Position numbers and translations under genes: made by a program
In this document: one piece after another, positions 8,106 to 16,957 of the stretch
How the letters are laid out: every line of letters begins with the position of its first letter
How positions within the stretch are numbered: the first letter of the stretch is position 1
Notes under the pieces: model-generated
Database searches by the model: none
Seen by the model: the letters and a program-made list of their open reading frames with translations, nothing else
What the model was told of the DNA's origin: nothing
Assembly (NCBI RefSeq): GCF_000717715.1
Contig: NZ_JOAI01000008.1
Location: 1-64,000, forward strand
Length of the DNA: 64,000 bases
DNA from: Streptomyces sp. NRRL B-24484
GTDB lineage: Bacteria; Actinomycetota; Actinomycetes; Streptomycetales; Streptomycetaceae
Direction of reading: 5' to 3'

Positions 8106-11100
8106 ATGACGGAGAACAACATGGCCATGTTGCCCGGCAGTGTGGTGTCGTCGGTCGATGTCGAGGGCCCTGCCGACGAAGCGGCGCTCGCCGTCGCCGC
8201 CACCGTCCTGGCGAAGCGTCACCCCGTGTCCGCCGCAGGCCTGTCCTGGCGCGCCGTCGACCTGAGCGGGTTGGACGAGGAACGCCGCCGGGCCGAGCTG
8301 GACCGGCTCGACTCGGAGGAGCGCACGGCCGCCGGAGTCCCGCTCCGGCTGACGTTGGTGCGGCTGGGAGCCACCACCCATCGGCTCCGCCTGACCAGTG
8401 ATCGCACGGTGCTCGACGCCCGGTCCCATCGCCTGCTCCTCGGGGAACTGCTCGACTGGTACGTCAAGCCCGTCGAGGTGGCCGACGTGCCCGTGCCGAC
8501 GTCCACCGAGGACTACGACGCGTGGGTGGCCGGGCGGGACCGGGCCGCCGCCGAACACGCCTGGCGCGGGAGGCTCGCCGCGGCGGACGAACCCACCCTG
8601 GTGGCACGGACCGTCCCCGCGGGGAGGCCGACGGCCACCGAGCGGGTCGCCTGCGAACTCCCGGCCGACGTCGGCGCCCGGGTCCTCGCCCGGGCGCGTG
8701 ACCACCAGCTGTCGCTCACCACGGTGGTCCAGGGTGCGTGGGGACTGCTGCTGGGCTGGTTGACCAACCGTCGAGAGGTCGTCTTCGGCGGCGTCCACGC
8801 GGACCCGCCGAGGTTCCCCGGCATCGAGTCGATGGTGGGCGGCTTCTCCGACGTCCTGCCGGTGGCCGTGCGGTGGAGCGCGGGCGAGCCCCTCGTGGAG
8901 GTGCTGTCCCGGCTGGAGCAGGAACAGGCACGGATCGCCGAGCACACGCCGCTGCGCGCGGCGGAGATCGATGCCCTCGCCGGCCGGCACGGGCTCTTCG
9001 ACACCGTCGCGGTGCTCGAGGACGCGGATCCCGATCCGGCGGGGTACTTCGGCGCCCTCCCCGAGCTGCGCATCGTCGCCGTGGAGCAGCACGAGGACTT
9101 CGGCGCCGCACTCGCCCTGGTCGTTCGCCGCACGGACGACGGGCTGCGGCTGGTACTGGACTTCCGGCCCGATCTGTTCCCCCGCGCCGAGGCCGAGCGG
9201 GTGCTGGACGTGCTGCGCCGGATCTTCGACGCGATCGCCGATGAGCCCGGGCGGCCCGTCGGCCGAGTGCGGATGCTCGACGACGACGAGTCGCGCGGGA
9301 TCCTGCGCGACTCGGACCGCACCGACCGGAGCGTGCCTGCCGTCACCCTGGCGGAGCTGGTGGAGCGCAGGGTCCGACGCAGTCCGGACAACACCGTGCT
9401 GGTCTCCGGTGACGAGACCCTCTCGTACGGCGAGCTGAACCGTCGCGCCAACGGGCTGGCACGGTTCCTGGCCGCCCGCGGTGCCGGACCGGAGCGACTG
9501 GTGGCGCTGGCCCTGCCCCGCTCGATCGAGATGGTGGTCGCGATTGCGGCAGTGGCCAAGACGGGCGCGGGCTTCCTGCCGATCGACCCCGGCTACCCCG
9601 CCGATCGCATCGCCTACATGGTGGCCGATGCCGGCCCCGTGCTGCTGTGCACCGACCGGGCGGCGGCGGACGGGCTGCCGCAGGGACCCCGGCACGTCCT
9701 GCTGGACGATGACGCCGTCGTCGCCGAGACGGACCGGCTGTCCGAGGAGGACCTCGGGGACTTCGACGGCGGGGCCCCGCTGTCGACCGCAGCGCTCGCC
9801 TACGTCATCTACACCTCGGGATCCACCGGCAGGCCGAAGGGCGTCGCGGTCACCCACGCCGGCCTCGCCAACCTCGCGGCGGCCAAGGTCGAGCGGATGG
9901 ACGTCGATGAGGAGAGCAGGATCCTGCAGTTCGCGTCTCCGAGCTTCGACGCCTTCCTGACGGAACTCCTCGCGACCGTCGACGCCGGGGCCACCCTGGT
10001 CATTCCGCCCGCCGCCGTTCTGGCCGGCGACACCCTGTCCGACGTCCTGATCGACGGACGGATCACCCACGCGGTCCTTCCGCCGGTCGCTGCGGCCAGC
10101 GTGGCGCCCGAGACGCTGCCGGAGCTGCGGTCCCTCGTGCTCGCCGGCGAGGCCGCCTCCGCCGACCTCGTCGGACGCTGGGCGGCAGGCCGTCGAGTGA
10201 TCAATGCCTACGGCCCGACCGAGGCGACCGTCTGCGCCACGATGAGCGAACCGCTGTCGGCCGCGGCGACGCCGCCGATCGGCGGGCCCATCACCGGCAC
10301 GGCGTGCTACGTGCTCGACCGGGCACTGCGCCCGGTGCCCGCGGGGGTGCCCGGTGAGCTCTACGTGGCCGGTGCCGGGCTCGCACGCGGCTACCTCGGG
10401 CGGCCGGCGCTGACCGCCGAGCGATTCGTCGCCGACCCGTTCGCCGCCGACGGCTCCCGCATGTACCGGACGGGTGACGTGGTGTCCCGACGGCCGGACG
10501 GGGCCCTCGACTTCCTCGGCCGCGCCGACGAGCAGGTGAAACTGCGCGGGTTCCGGATCGAACTCGGGGAGGTGGAGGCCGCCCTCGCCGCGCACCCCGC
10601 GGTCGCCCGGGCCGTCGCGGTGATCCGCGAGGACCGGGTCGGCGCACGGCGGATCGTCGCCTACCTGATCCCCGCCGGCACCGCACCGACCACGGCTGAG
10701 CTCCGCCGGCACGCCGGACGCTTCCTGCCCGACTTCATGGTTCCGGGCGCCTACGTCCTGATCGACTCGCTTCCCCTGACGCCGAGCGGCAAGCTCGACC
10801 GTCGGGCACTGCCGGAGCCAGCGATCGAATCCGGGTCGACCGGGCGGGCTCCCGTCTCCCCGGAGGAGAAGGCACTGAGCGCGATCTTCGGCGAAGTGCT
10901 CGGCGTGCCCCCGGTGGACGCCGACAGGAACTTCTTCGAGCTCGGCGGCACCAGCATGGTGGCGATCGCCGTGATCCAGAAGGCGCGGAAGGCCGGTCTG
11001 GCGATCTCGCCGAAGGACCTCGTCATGAACCCGACCGTCGAAGCGCTCGCCGCGGTGGCGCGCGGTGTCGACCGGTCACCGGCACGGGCGGCGGCCCCGA

Positions 11101-11120
11101 CGGACGGAAACGGAAGGTAA
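8106..11120 (+). CDS. NRPS module C*-A-T with inactive condensation-like domain
   Basis: A 1004-residue single-module NRPS. Residues 1-410 are condensation-domain-like, but the HHxxxDG site reads SDRTVLDA (about 98-105), so both histidines are lost. Residues about 420-915 are an adenylation domain with core A3 [11 protein letters not shown] (from 569), YGPTE, RGF-IEL and catalytic Lys896 in PSGKLD. The T domain carries Ser950 in LGGTSM. Pocket residues aligned to GrsA read D-A-T-V-V-A-A-V-C (D615, A616, T619 and so on), suggesting a hydrophobic or aromatic amino acid such as Tyr or Phe. There is no TE. ATG 8106 has AGAGGAG upstream. The P450 follows after 4 bases, as in NovH-NovI type loading and beta-hydroxylation. 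Confidence 0.93.
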   Translation: MTENNMAMLPGSVVSSVDVEGPADEAALAVAATVLAKRHPVSAAGLSWRAVDLSGLDEERRRAELDRLDSEERTAAGVPLRLTLVRLGATTHRLRLTSDRTVLDARSHRLLLGELLDWYVKPVEVADVPVPTSTEDYDAWVAGRDRAAAEHAWRGRLAAADEPTLVARTVPAGRPTATERVACELPADVGARVLARARDHQLSLTTVVQGAWGLLLGWLTNRREVVFGGVHADPPRFPGIESMVGGFSDVLPVAVRWSAGEPLVEVLSRLEQEQARIAEHTPLRAAEIDALAGRHGLFDTVAVLEDADPDPAGYFGALPELRIVAVEQHEDFGAALALVVRRTDDGLRLVLDFRPDLFPRAEAERVLDVLRRIFDAIADEPGRPVGRVRMLDDDESRGILRDSDRTDRSVPAVTLAELVERRVRRSPDNTVLVSGDETLSYGELNRRANGLARFLAARGAGPERLVALALPRSIEMVVAIAAVAKTGAGFLPIDPGYPADRIAYMVADAGPVLLCTDRAAADGLPQGPRHVLLDDDAVVAETDRLSEEDLGDFDGGAPLSTAALAYVIYTSGSTGRPKGVAVTHAGLANLAAAKVERMDVDEESRILQFASPSFDAFLTELLATVDAGATLVIPPAAVLAGDTLSDVLIDGRITHAVLPPVAAASVAPETLPELRSLVLAGEAASADLVGRWAAGRRVINAYGPTEATVCATMSEPLSAAATPPIGGPITGTACYVLDRALRPVPAGVPGELYVAGAGLARGYLGRPALTAERFVADPFAADGSRMYRTGDVVSRRPDGALDFLGRADEQVKLRGFRIELGEVEAALAAHPAVARAVAVIREDRVGARRIVAYLIPAGTAPTTAELRRHAGRFLPDFMVPGAYVLIDSLPLTPSGKLDRRALPEPAIESGSTGRAPVSPEEKALSAIFGEVLGVPPVDADRNFFELGGTSMVAIAVIQKARKAGLAISPKDLVMNPTVEALAAVARGVDRSPARAAAPTDGNGR

Positions 11121-11124
11121 GACG

Positions 11125-12378
11125 ATGACCGCACTACCCGTAGTCCCGCCGCACGAGCTCGAGAACATCGACCTGGCGGACCCCAGGCTGCACGCAGAGA
11201 ACGATCTCAGTGAGGTGTGGCGCCACCTGAGGGAGCAGCGCCCGTTCCACTGGCAGCGTCCGCGCGGTTCGCAGCCGGGTTTCTGGGTGGTCACGCGCCA
11301 TGCCGACGCCACCGCCGTGTACAAGGACCGGGAGAACTTCACCGCCGAGAAGGGCAACGTCCTGCCGATGCTGGTCGCCGGCGGCGACTCGGCCTCACGC
11401 ACGATGCTGGCGGTGACCGACGGCGTCCGGCACACCCAGATGCGCTCCATCCTGACGAGGGCGTTCTCGCCGCGGATGCTGATGAAGATCAAGGACACCC
11501 TGACGAGGACGGTCGACCGGCTCCTGGCCGACGCGGCAGCCGGTGGGGACTGCGACTTCGCGACCGACGTGTCGGGCAACGTCCCGCTCGCGGCGATCTG
11601 CGACCTGCTCGCCGTTCCGGAGGCGGACCGGAGGTACCTGCTCAACCTCACCGGTCACGTCCTGAGTTCGGACTACGCCGACGCTCCGCCCGAGGAGGGC
11701 TCGGTGGCCAAGAACGAGATCCTCCTCTACTTCGCGGACCTGGCGGAGACCCGCCGGGGCAGCGAGGAGACGGATGTGGTGAGCCTGCTGGCCAACAGCA
11801 CGATCGACGGCGTGCCGCTCAACGCCGCCGAGCTCATGGCCAACTGCTACGGACTGATCATCGGAGGTGACGAGACCGGCCGCCACGCGATCACCGGCGG
11901 GCTGCTCGCGCTGATGGAGCACCGGGACCAGTGGCAGGCGCTCAAGCGGGGCGACGCGGACCTGAAGACCGCCACGGACGAGGTCCTGCGGTGGACCGTG
12001 CCGCCGCTGCACGGCGGCCGCTACGCCACCGCGGACACCGTGGTGAACGGCGAGCAGCTCATCGAGGCCGGTGACATCGTCAGCGTCTGGTTCGCCTCGG
12101 CCAACCGGGACGAGCGGGTCTTCCCGGACGCGGACAGGTTCGACCTGAACCGTACGCCCAACAAGCACCTGACGTTCGCCACCGGCTCGCACTACTGCCT
12201 CGGCCACTTCCTCGCCCGCATGGAGGTCGAGGCGGTGCTGGACGGCTTGCGCCGCACGGTCTCCGACTTCGAGCAGACGGCGCCCGAGAAGTGGATCTAC
12301 TCGAGCGTCCTGCAGGGCATGAGTTCGCTGCCGGTGTCCCTCAAGGCCGATGGCGGCCACATGCCGAAGACGGCCTGA
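11125..12378 (+). CDS. Cytochrome P450, probable beta-hydroxylase of carrier-bound amino acid
   Basis: A 417-residue soluble P450. Heme ligand Cys358 lies in FATGSHYCLG, the ExxR is Glu286-Arg289 in DEVLR, and the I-helix reads GGDET (247-251). No membrane anchor is present. ATG 11125 begins four bases after the NRPS stop. P450s of the NovI/NikQ/skyllamycin type have a GGDET-like I-helix and hydroxylate the beta carbon of an aminoacyl group on a stand-alone A-T protein. The gene order NRPS-P450-MbtH-SDR fits that. The reaction is inferred from context; other oxidations on a polyketide are possible. Confidence 0.9.
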   Translation: MTALPVVPPHELENIDLADPRLHAENDLSEVWRHLREQRPFHWQRPRGSQPGFWVVTRHADATAVYKDRENFTAEKGNVLPMLVAGGDSASRTMLAVTDGVRHTQMRSILTRAFSPRMLMKIKDTLTRTVDRLLADAAAGGDCDFATDVSGNVPLAAICDLLAVPEADRRYLLNLTGHVLSSDYADAPPEEGSVAKNEILLYFADLAETRRGSEETDVVSLLANSTIDGVPLNAAELMANCYGLIIGGDETGRHAITGGLLALMEHRDQWQALKRGDADLKTATDEVLRWTVPPLHGGRYATADTVVNGEQLIEAGDIVSVWFASANRDERVFPDADRFDLNRTPNKHLTFATGSHYCLGHFLARMEVEAVLDGLRRTVSDFEQTAPEKWIYSSVLQGMSSLPVSLKADGGHMPKTA

Positions 12379-12414
12379 CGGTCGCTCAAGAACCCCTGCG
12401 GAAAGGTGGAGGTC

Positions 12415-12615
12415 ATGGCCAACCCGTTCGACGACGAAGACGGCAGTTACCTGGTACTGCGCAACGACGAGGAGCAGTTCTCGCTCTGGCCCGGATTCGC
12501 CGACGTGCCGGCCGGATGGCGGGTCGCACTGGGGCCAGGCGATCGCTCGACGTGCCTCGCGCACATCGAAGCCACATGGACCGACCTGCGTCCGAAGAGC
12601 CTGCCCCGCCCGTAG
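12415..12615 (+). CDS. MbtH-like protein
   Basis: A 66-residue MbtH-family chaperone/activator of adenylation domains. The family pattern is complete: N..E.QFSLWP, VPAGW, the CLAHI helix and WTDLRPKSL. It binds the A domain through its two conserved tryptophans and is often needed for activity or solubility. ATG 12415 has AAAGG eight bases upstream; a GTG at 12406 would add three residues. It lies 36 bases after the P450 and should serve the NRPS at 8.1-11.1 kb. Tyrosine-activating NovH/CloH/SimH-type enzymes are known to need MbtH partners. Confidence 0.95.
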   Translation: MANPFDDEDGSYLVLRNDEEQFSLWPGFADVPAGWRVALGPGDRSTCLAHIEATWTDLRPKSLPRP

Positions 12616-12725
12616 GAGGGCCGCCGGTCCGGGCGACGTCCGGATCCGGCCGGGTCGGCGGTCACGACTCGATCCGCGACCGGAGCCCGACAGCCACCGA
12701 CAGCCCCGCACAGGAAGGACCACGC

Positions 12726-13484
12726 ATGGCCCTCGCCGCCGACACCGTCGCCGTCGTCACCGGAGCAGGACGGGGCATCGGTGCGGCCACGGCCGAACGC
12801 CTCGCCCTGGAGGGCGCTGCCGTGGCCGTCGTGGAAAGGATCGAGGCGGACACCGCGGACACCGTCGCGTCGATCCGCGCCGCCGGCGGCCGGTGCATCG
12901 GCATCGGCTGCGACGTCACGGCCACCGACCAGGTGGAGGCGGCGATCGACCGCACGGCCGAGGAGTTCGGCCGCCTGGACGTCCTGGTCAACAACGCCGG
13001 GGTCACCCGGGACGGCCTGGTCTTCATGATGACCGACGAGGACTGGGACACCGTCATCGACGTGCATCTGCACGGCGCCCTCCGGACGGTCCGCGCAGCA
13101 CAGCGGCACATGGTGCGGCAGGGCTCGGGGCGGATCGTCAACCTGAGCTCCGTCGCGGCTTCGGGCAACCCGGGTCAGGCCAACTACGCGACCGCCAAGG
13201 CCGCCGTCCAGGGACTCACCCGCACCCTGGCGGCCGAACTCGGTCCGCACGGGATCACGGTCAACGCGGTGGCCCCCGGCTTCATCGCCACCGCGATGAC
13301 CGACGACACGGCCCGCCGGCTGGGAACCGACCCTGCGCGGCTGCAGGAGGAGGTGGCTTCGCGGGTGCCGCTGCGCAGGGTCGGCTCGCCGTCGGACATC
13401 GCCGGCGCGGTGGCTTTCCTGGCAAGTGCCGACGCAGCGTACCTAACTGGACAGACCATCTACGTGGACGGAGGACCTCGATAG
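12726..13484 (+). CDS. Short-chain dehydrogenase/reductase (FabG/NovJ-like), active-site complete
   Basis: A 252-residue classical SDR. TGAGRGIG cofactor motif, NNAG, catalytic Ser in NLSSVA and the YATAK tyrosine/lysine pair are all present, with the PGFIATAM loop and a C-terminal VDGGPR. GGAAGGA precedes ATG 12726. It ends the NRPS-P450-MbtH operon, so it may oxidise the beta-hydroxyl of the P450 product to a beta-ketone, as NovJ does, perhaps with the dead SDR at 5.8 kb. Alternatively it is a polyketide ketoreductase. Confidence 0.9.
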   Translation: MALAADTVAVVTGAGRGIGAATAERLALEGAAVAVVERIEADTADTVASIRAAGGRCIGIGCDVTATDQVEAAIDRTAEEFGRLDVLVNNAGVTRDGLVFMMTDEDWDTVIDVHLHGALRTVRAAQRHMVRQGSGRIVNLSSVAASGNPGQANYATAKAAVQGLTRTLAAELGPHGITVNAVAPGFIATAMTDDTARRLGTDPARLQEEVASRVPLRRVGSPSDIAGAVAFLASADAAYLTGQTIYVDGGPR

Positions 13485-13538
13485 CGTCGATCTCCCGATT
13501 GGCGGGAATGGCTGACATTCGTCCACGGCCAAACGATC

Positions 13539-13566
13539 TTGACACCACAAGGATCCGCTGTAAGCT
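13539..13566 (+). promoter_or_regulatory. Sigma-70-type promoter of the regulator gene
   Basis: A perfect -35 TTGACA (13539-13544), 16 bases, then TAAGCT (13561-13566). It lies about 90 bases before the regulator start, in the 172-base spacer after the SDR gene. The regulator therefore probably has its own housekeeping promoter. Confidence 0.5.
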
Positions 13567-13656
13567 GGGCAAAACTGATGCTTCTGACCGATTGACGACA
13601 GAGCGTTGGGTCGCTATGGGGGAGAAGCCGCGACACGTCCAGAAAAGCGGGGGACA

Positions 13657-14358
13657 ATGACGCAGGTGCTGATTGTTGCCGACGATCTTGAATTCGCCGG
13701 GGAACTGGCGGAAGGGCTGGGGAGCAAGGGGTTCCAGGTTCAACAGGAAAGCAACGTACGTCCGGCACTCGAAAAGAGTAGGAATGTCGACGCGGTACTG
13801 CTCGACCTCACGCTCTCGGACGTCGACGGATTCGAGGTGTGCCGGGCCATTCGGGCCACTTCGCATGTGCCGGTCATTGTCATGGGCCTGCAGGACGACG
13901 AATTCGACCAGGTACTGAGCTTCAAGCTGGGAGCCGACGACTATGTCGTGCGACCCTGCAGCCTGCGCAAACTGGCCGCCCGGATCGAGGCGGTGAACCG
14001 GCGCGCCCGGAATTCCTGGGGTCTCCGGGCCGAGCCGGACGACGAGGTCCACGAGTTCGGGCCGATCCGCATCGACATGAACCGACGGACGGTACTGAGA
14101 AACGGCCACGAGGTCATGCTGACCCGCAAGGAGTTCGACGTCCTGGCACTGCTGGCGACGAACCCCGGCCGGGTGTGCACGCGCGAGCAGATCATGAGCG
14201 AGGTCTGGGGGCACGACGGCGCCGGGGACACGCGGACGCTCGGTGTCCACATGACGGGGCTCCGCAAGAAGCTGAGGATGCCCATGCTCATCGAAACCGT
14301 CCGCGGGGTCGGCTTCCGGCTGGCCGGCCACCGGGCCTCGGAGGAAGAGGCGGCCTGA
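13657..14358 (+). CDS. OmpR/PhoB-family response regulator with atypical receiver (JadR1-like)
   Basis: A 233-residue two-domain regulator: receiver (about 1-115) and winged-helix DNA-binding domain (about 130-225, ending in TVRGVGFRL). Phosphorylation site Asp50 (LLDLTLSD) and the N-terminal acidic pair are kept. However, the switch Thr is absent in VIVMGL, and the conserved Lys is Arg99 (VVRPCS). No sensor kinase is nearby. Such incomplete receivers occur in cluster-situated activators like JadR1, which respond to pathway products rather than phosphate. It probably activates the surrounding operons. ATG 13657 has GGGGG upstream. Confidence 0.9.
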   Translation: MTQVLIVADDLEFAGELAEGLGSKGFQVQQESNVRPALEKSRNVDAVLLDLTLSDVDGFEVCRAIRATSHVPVIVMGLQDDEFDQVLSFKLGADDYVVRPCSLRKLAARIEAVNRRARNSWGLRAEPDDEVHEFGPIRIDMNRRTVLRNGHEVMLTRKEFDVLALLATNPGRVCTREQIMSEVWGHDGAGDTRTLGVHMTGLRKKLRMPMLIETVRGVGFRLAGHRASEEEAA

Positions 14359-14453
14359 GCGGGCCCGTCCTGCGTGGCGGATGCCCGAACGGTGAACGGA
14401 TCTCCTGCTGTCGCAGCGGACGGCAATGGCGCCGTCGGCTGTGCAGGTAATGA

Positions 14454-14532
14454 GCGCTTGTCATAAGCTAGCGAAAAATTAGAGGACCGCTGCTTGTGCT
14501 CCGCAGCGACTCCCACGAGGCTGTTGCGTAAT
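14454..14532 (+). promoter_or_regulatory. Putative activator-dependent promoter of the SDR/dehydratase operon
   Basis: The 220-base spacer after the regulator holds GCGCTTG (14454-14460), TAGCGAAAAATTAG (14469-14482), GCTGCTTG (14489-14496) and a -10-like CGTAAT (14527-14532). The 14-base motif matches the copy at 5666 at 12 positions. GCTGCTTG lies 30-32 bases before the -10-like hexamer in both regions. Function is inferred. Confidence 0.45.
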
Positions 14533-14582
14533 GTCCGGCGATTTGAGTCCCGACCGGATCGACGACAACGGGGAGTTGCATG

Positions 14583-15323
14583 ATGAGCCACAGTGTCCGG
14601 CGTATCGCCCTGGTGACGGGCGGCTCACGCGGCATTGGCCGGGCCGTGGTGCTGCGGTTGGTCCGCGATGGATTCGATGTGGCGTTCTGCTACCAGCGCG
14701 AATCAGAGGCCGCCGATGACCTGGCAAAATCCGTGACTGAACTCGGGGGGCGGGCTTCGCATCGTCGGGTCAATGTAGCAGATGCGGCACAGGTTCGGGA
14801 ATGGGTGCGTGACGTCGAGAACTCGCTCGGTCCGATCGACGTGGTGGTGACCTCCGCCGGGATCGTGCGCGACGGGCCACTGGTGATGATGCCGGACAAG
14901 GATTGGCAGGATGTCATCGACGTCAATCTCAGCGGCACGTTCAACGTCTGCCGCGCCACCGTCTTCGGAATGCTGAAGCGAAAGTCCGGATGCATTGTGA
15001 ACATCTCTTCGGTGGCCGGCGTGCACGGGAATTCTACCCAGGCGAACTACTCCGCCTCCAAGGCCGGAATCATCGGATTCACGAAGGCCCTCTCGAAAGA
15101 GGTCGGCCGGTACGCGGTCCGCGTCAACGCGGTGGCTCCCGGGTTCATCGAGACCGACATGGTGGCCGGACTTTCCGACGGGTTGCGGAGCAAGGCCGTC
15201 GCCGGCGTCTCACTCGGCCGGATGGGCCGGCCCGACGAGGTGGCCGACGCGGTCGCGTACCTGGTGACCGCGGAGTACGTCACCGGCTCGGTGCTCCAGA
15301 TCGATGGCGGCCTTTCGATCTGA
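14583..15323 (+). CDS. FabG-like 3-oxoacyl reductase (SDR)
   Basis: A 246-residue classical SDR with TGGSRGIG, catalytic Ser in NISSVAG, the YSASK pair and PGFIETDM. It is typical of FabG and polyketide ketoreductases and would reduce a beta-keto group using NADPH. Two adjacent ATGs (14580 and 14583) share the GGGGAG site; the second is better spaced. The NNAG motif reads VTSAG, a small change also found in active enzymes. It is followed after 24 bases by the sugar dehydratase, so both are probably expressed together. It might act on the polyketide. Confidence 0.88.
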   Translation: MSHSVRRIALVTGGSRGIGRAVVLRLVRDGFDVAFCYQRESEAADDLAKSVTELGGRASHRRVNVADAAQVREWVRDVENSLGPIDVVVTSAGIVRDGPLVMMPDKDWQDVIDVNLSGTFNVCRATVFGMLKRKSGCIVNISSVAGVHGNSTQANYSASKAGIIGFTKALSKEVGRYAVRVNAVAPGFIETDMVAGLSDGLRSKAVAGVSLGRMGRPDEVADAVAYLVTAEYVTGSVLQIDGGLSI

Positions 15324-15347
15324 CGTCCTTACATGAGGAGTACAGGT

Positions 15348-16796
15348 ATGAGCCCCACCAAGACACTGCGCACGGAGCGCTCCGCCAGGGAGTCCGTGGA
15401 CAGCGGCCGCCGCTTCACGAGTTCGGCGTCCCTCCTCGAGTCCGCGGTGACGCCCAACGACGTCTTCCGCCGCTGGTTCGCCGACCAGCGGGTCCGCAAC
15501 CGGTTCGAGGTCAACCGCATACCGTTCAAGGACATGCGCGGCTGGCAGTTCCACCCGGAGACCGGGAACCTGGGCCACACCAGCGGCCGGTTCTTCACCG
15601 TCGAAGGACTCCGGGTCGAGACGAACTGGGGTCACCACTCCTCGTGGGCGCAGCCGATCATCAACCAGCCCGAGATCGGCATCCTCGGGATCGTCGTCAA
15701 GGAATTCGACGGCGTGCTGCACTGCCTGATGCAGGCGAAGATGGAACCCGGGAACCTCAACACCATCCAGCTCTCACCGACGGTGCAGGCCACTCGCAGC
15801 AACTTCACCGGAGTGCACGGCGGACGCGGGATCACCTTCATCGAGTACTTCAGGGACCCGGAGCGCGGTCGGGTCCTCGTCGATTCGCTCCAGTCCGAGC
15901 AGGCCTCCTGGTTCCTGCGCAAGCGCAACCGGAACATGATCGTCGAGGTCACCGAGGAGGTCCCGCCGCACGAGGACTTCGTCTGGCTGACCGTCGGCCA
16001 GATCCATCAGCTCCTCCTCCAGGACAACATCGTCAACATGGACGCCCGGACCGTGCTGTCCTGCATCCCGTTCGACGCACCCAACGGCCCTGCCCGATGC
16101 GGCTCGGCCGGCCCGTTCCGGGAGGGGCTGGTGCGGTCGATGTCGGCCGACCAGGGGTCCGTGCACGGTACGGGCGAGATCCTGAGCTGGCTGACCGATC
16201 TCAAGACCCGCCACGCGCTGGTCCAGCGCAGCGTGCCGCTCCGGGAGGTCGAACACTGGCACGTGTCGGCCGACGTGATCGGCCACGAGACGGGGAAGTA
16301 CTTCACCATCATCGCGGCCGACGTCCAAGCCCCCAACCGGGAGGTCTCCAGCTGGACCCAGCCGCTCCTGGCGCCCGTCGAGTGCGGCCGGGTCGCGATG
16401 ATCGTCCGGCGGATCGACGGAGTGCTGCACCTGCTGCTCCGGGCCCGGCTGGAGGCCGGGGTGCTCAACGTCGCGGAGCTCGGCCCGACGGTGCAGTGCC
16501 TGCCGGGCAACTTCCGCGACGTCCCGGAGGAGCAACGCCCGCCCTTCCTCGACCTGGTGCTGCGGGCCGAACCCGGACGGCTGCGGTACGACGTGGTGCA
16601 GTCGGAGGAGGGCGGCCGCTTCCACCACGCCGAGAACCGCTACCAGATCATCGAGGTCGGGGAGGAGTTCGACCTCGAGGAACCCCCGGGGTTCCGCTGG
16701 ATGACGGTGAACCAGATGACCGTGCTGCTGGCTCACAGCAACTACCTGAACATCCAGACCCGCAGCCTCCTGGCCGGCCTGCACACCATCTGGTGA
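15348..16796 (+). CDS. NDP-hexose 2,3-dehydratase
   Basis: A 482-residue protein made of two related halves. Segments around residues 40-140 and 285-390 repeat the pattern W..E/D.G...TG..FT......SW.QP......G......DGVLH...A..E.G..N...L.PTVQ. This duplicated architecture is that of NDP-4-keto-6-deoxyhexose 2,3-dehydratases (TylX3, OleV type), which start 2-deoxysugar formation. GAGGAG sits seven bases before ATG 15348. It is the last gene of the cluster. The other sugar genes (synthase, 4,6-dehydratase, glycosyltransferase) must lie outside the window, and a 2,6-dideoxyhexose such as olivose is expected. Confidence 0.93.
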   Translation: MSPTKTLRTERSARESVDSGRRFTSSASLLESAVTPNDVFRRWFADQRVRNRFEVNRIPFKDMRGWQFHPETGNLGHTSGRFFTVEGLRVETNWGHHSSWAQPIINQPEIGILGIVVKEFDGVLHCLMQAKMEPGNLNTIQLSPTVQATRSNFTGVHGGRGITFIEYFRDPERGRVLVDSLQSEQASWFLRKRNRNMIVEVTEEVPPHEDFVWLTVGQIHQLLLQDNIVNMDARTVLSCIPFDAPNGPARCGSAGPFREGLVRSMSADQGSVHGTGEILSWLTDLKTRHALVQRSVPLREVEHWHVSADVIGHETGKYFTIIAADVQAPNREVSSWTQPLLAPVECGRVAMIVRRIDGVLHLLLRARLEAGVLNVAELGPTVQCLPGNFRDVPEEQRPPFLDLVLRAEPGRLRYDVVQSEEGGRFHHAENRYQIIEVGEEFDLEEPPGFRWMTVNQMTVLLAHSNYLNIQTRSLLAGLHTIW

Positions 16797-16872
16797 CCAC
16801 CGTGGTGCGGCGGCCGCCCCGTGCCGTCGCCGCGAGGGTCCGGCCGGACGGGATCCGCCCCCGGCGACACGG

Positions 16873-16916
16873 GGAAGGCCCTCCGGTCAGCACATGTGCT
16901 GACCGGAGGGCCTTCC
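16873..16916. terminator. 44-bp perfect palindrome beside the left att copy
   Basis: Two 22-base arms are exact reverse complements with no spacer, centred on CACATGTG. It lies 77 bases after the dehydratase stop and just left of the rnpB-end copy. It can end transcription from the cluster (plus strand) and from the integrase (minus strand). Its place next to the rnpB-end copy suggests it may be the old rnpB terminator displaced by integration. Confidence 0.6.
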
Positions 16917-16924
16917 GTAGGCCT

Positions 16925-16944
16925 GGCGACGGACGAGTCGGCCT
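16925..16944. repeat. att site copy (left), duplicate of rnpB 3' end
   Basis: These 20 bases are identical to 18247-18266 inside rnpB, and resemblance continues for about ten bases with one indel (GTACGCCGG against TATACGCCGG). The copy starts 13 bases before the integrase stop codon. A direct repeat flanking an integrase gene, with one copy at the end of a structural RNA gene, is the usual mark of site-specific integration. Confidence 0.75.
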
Positions 16945-16957
16945 GTACGCCGGACAT

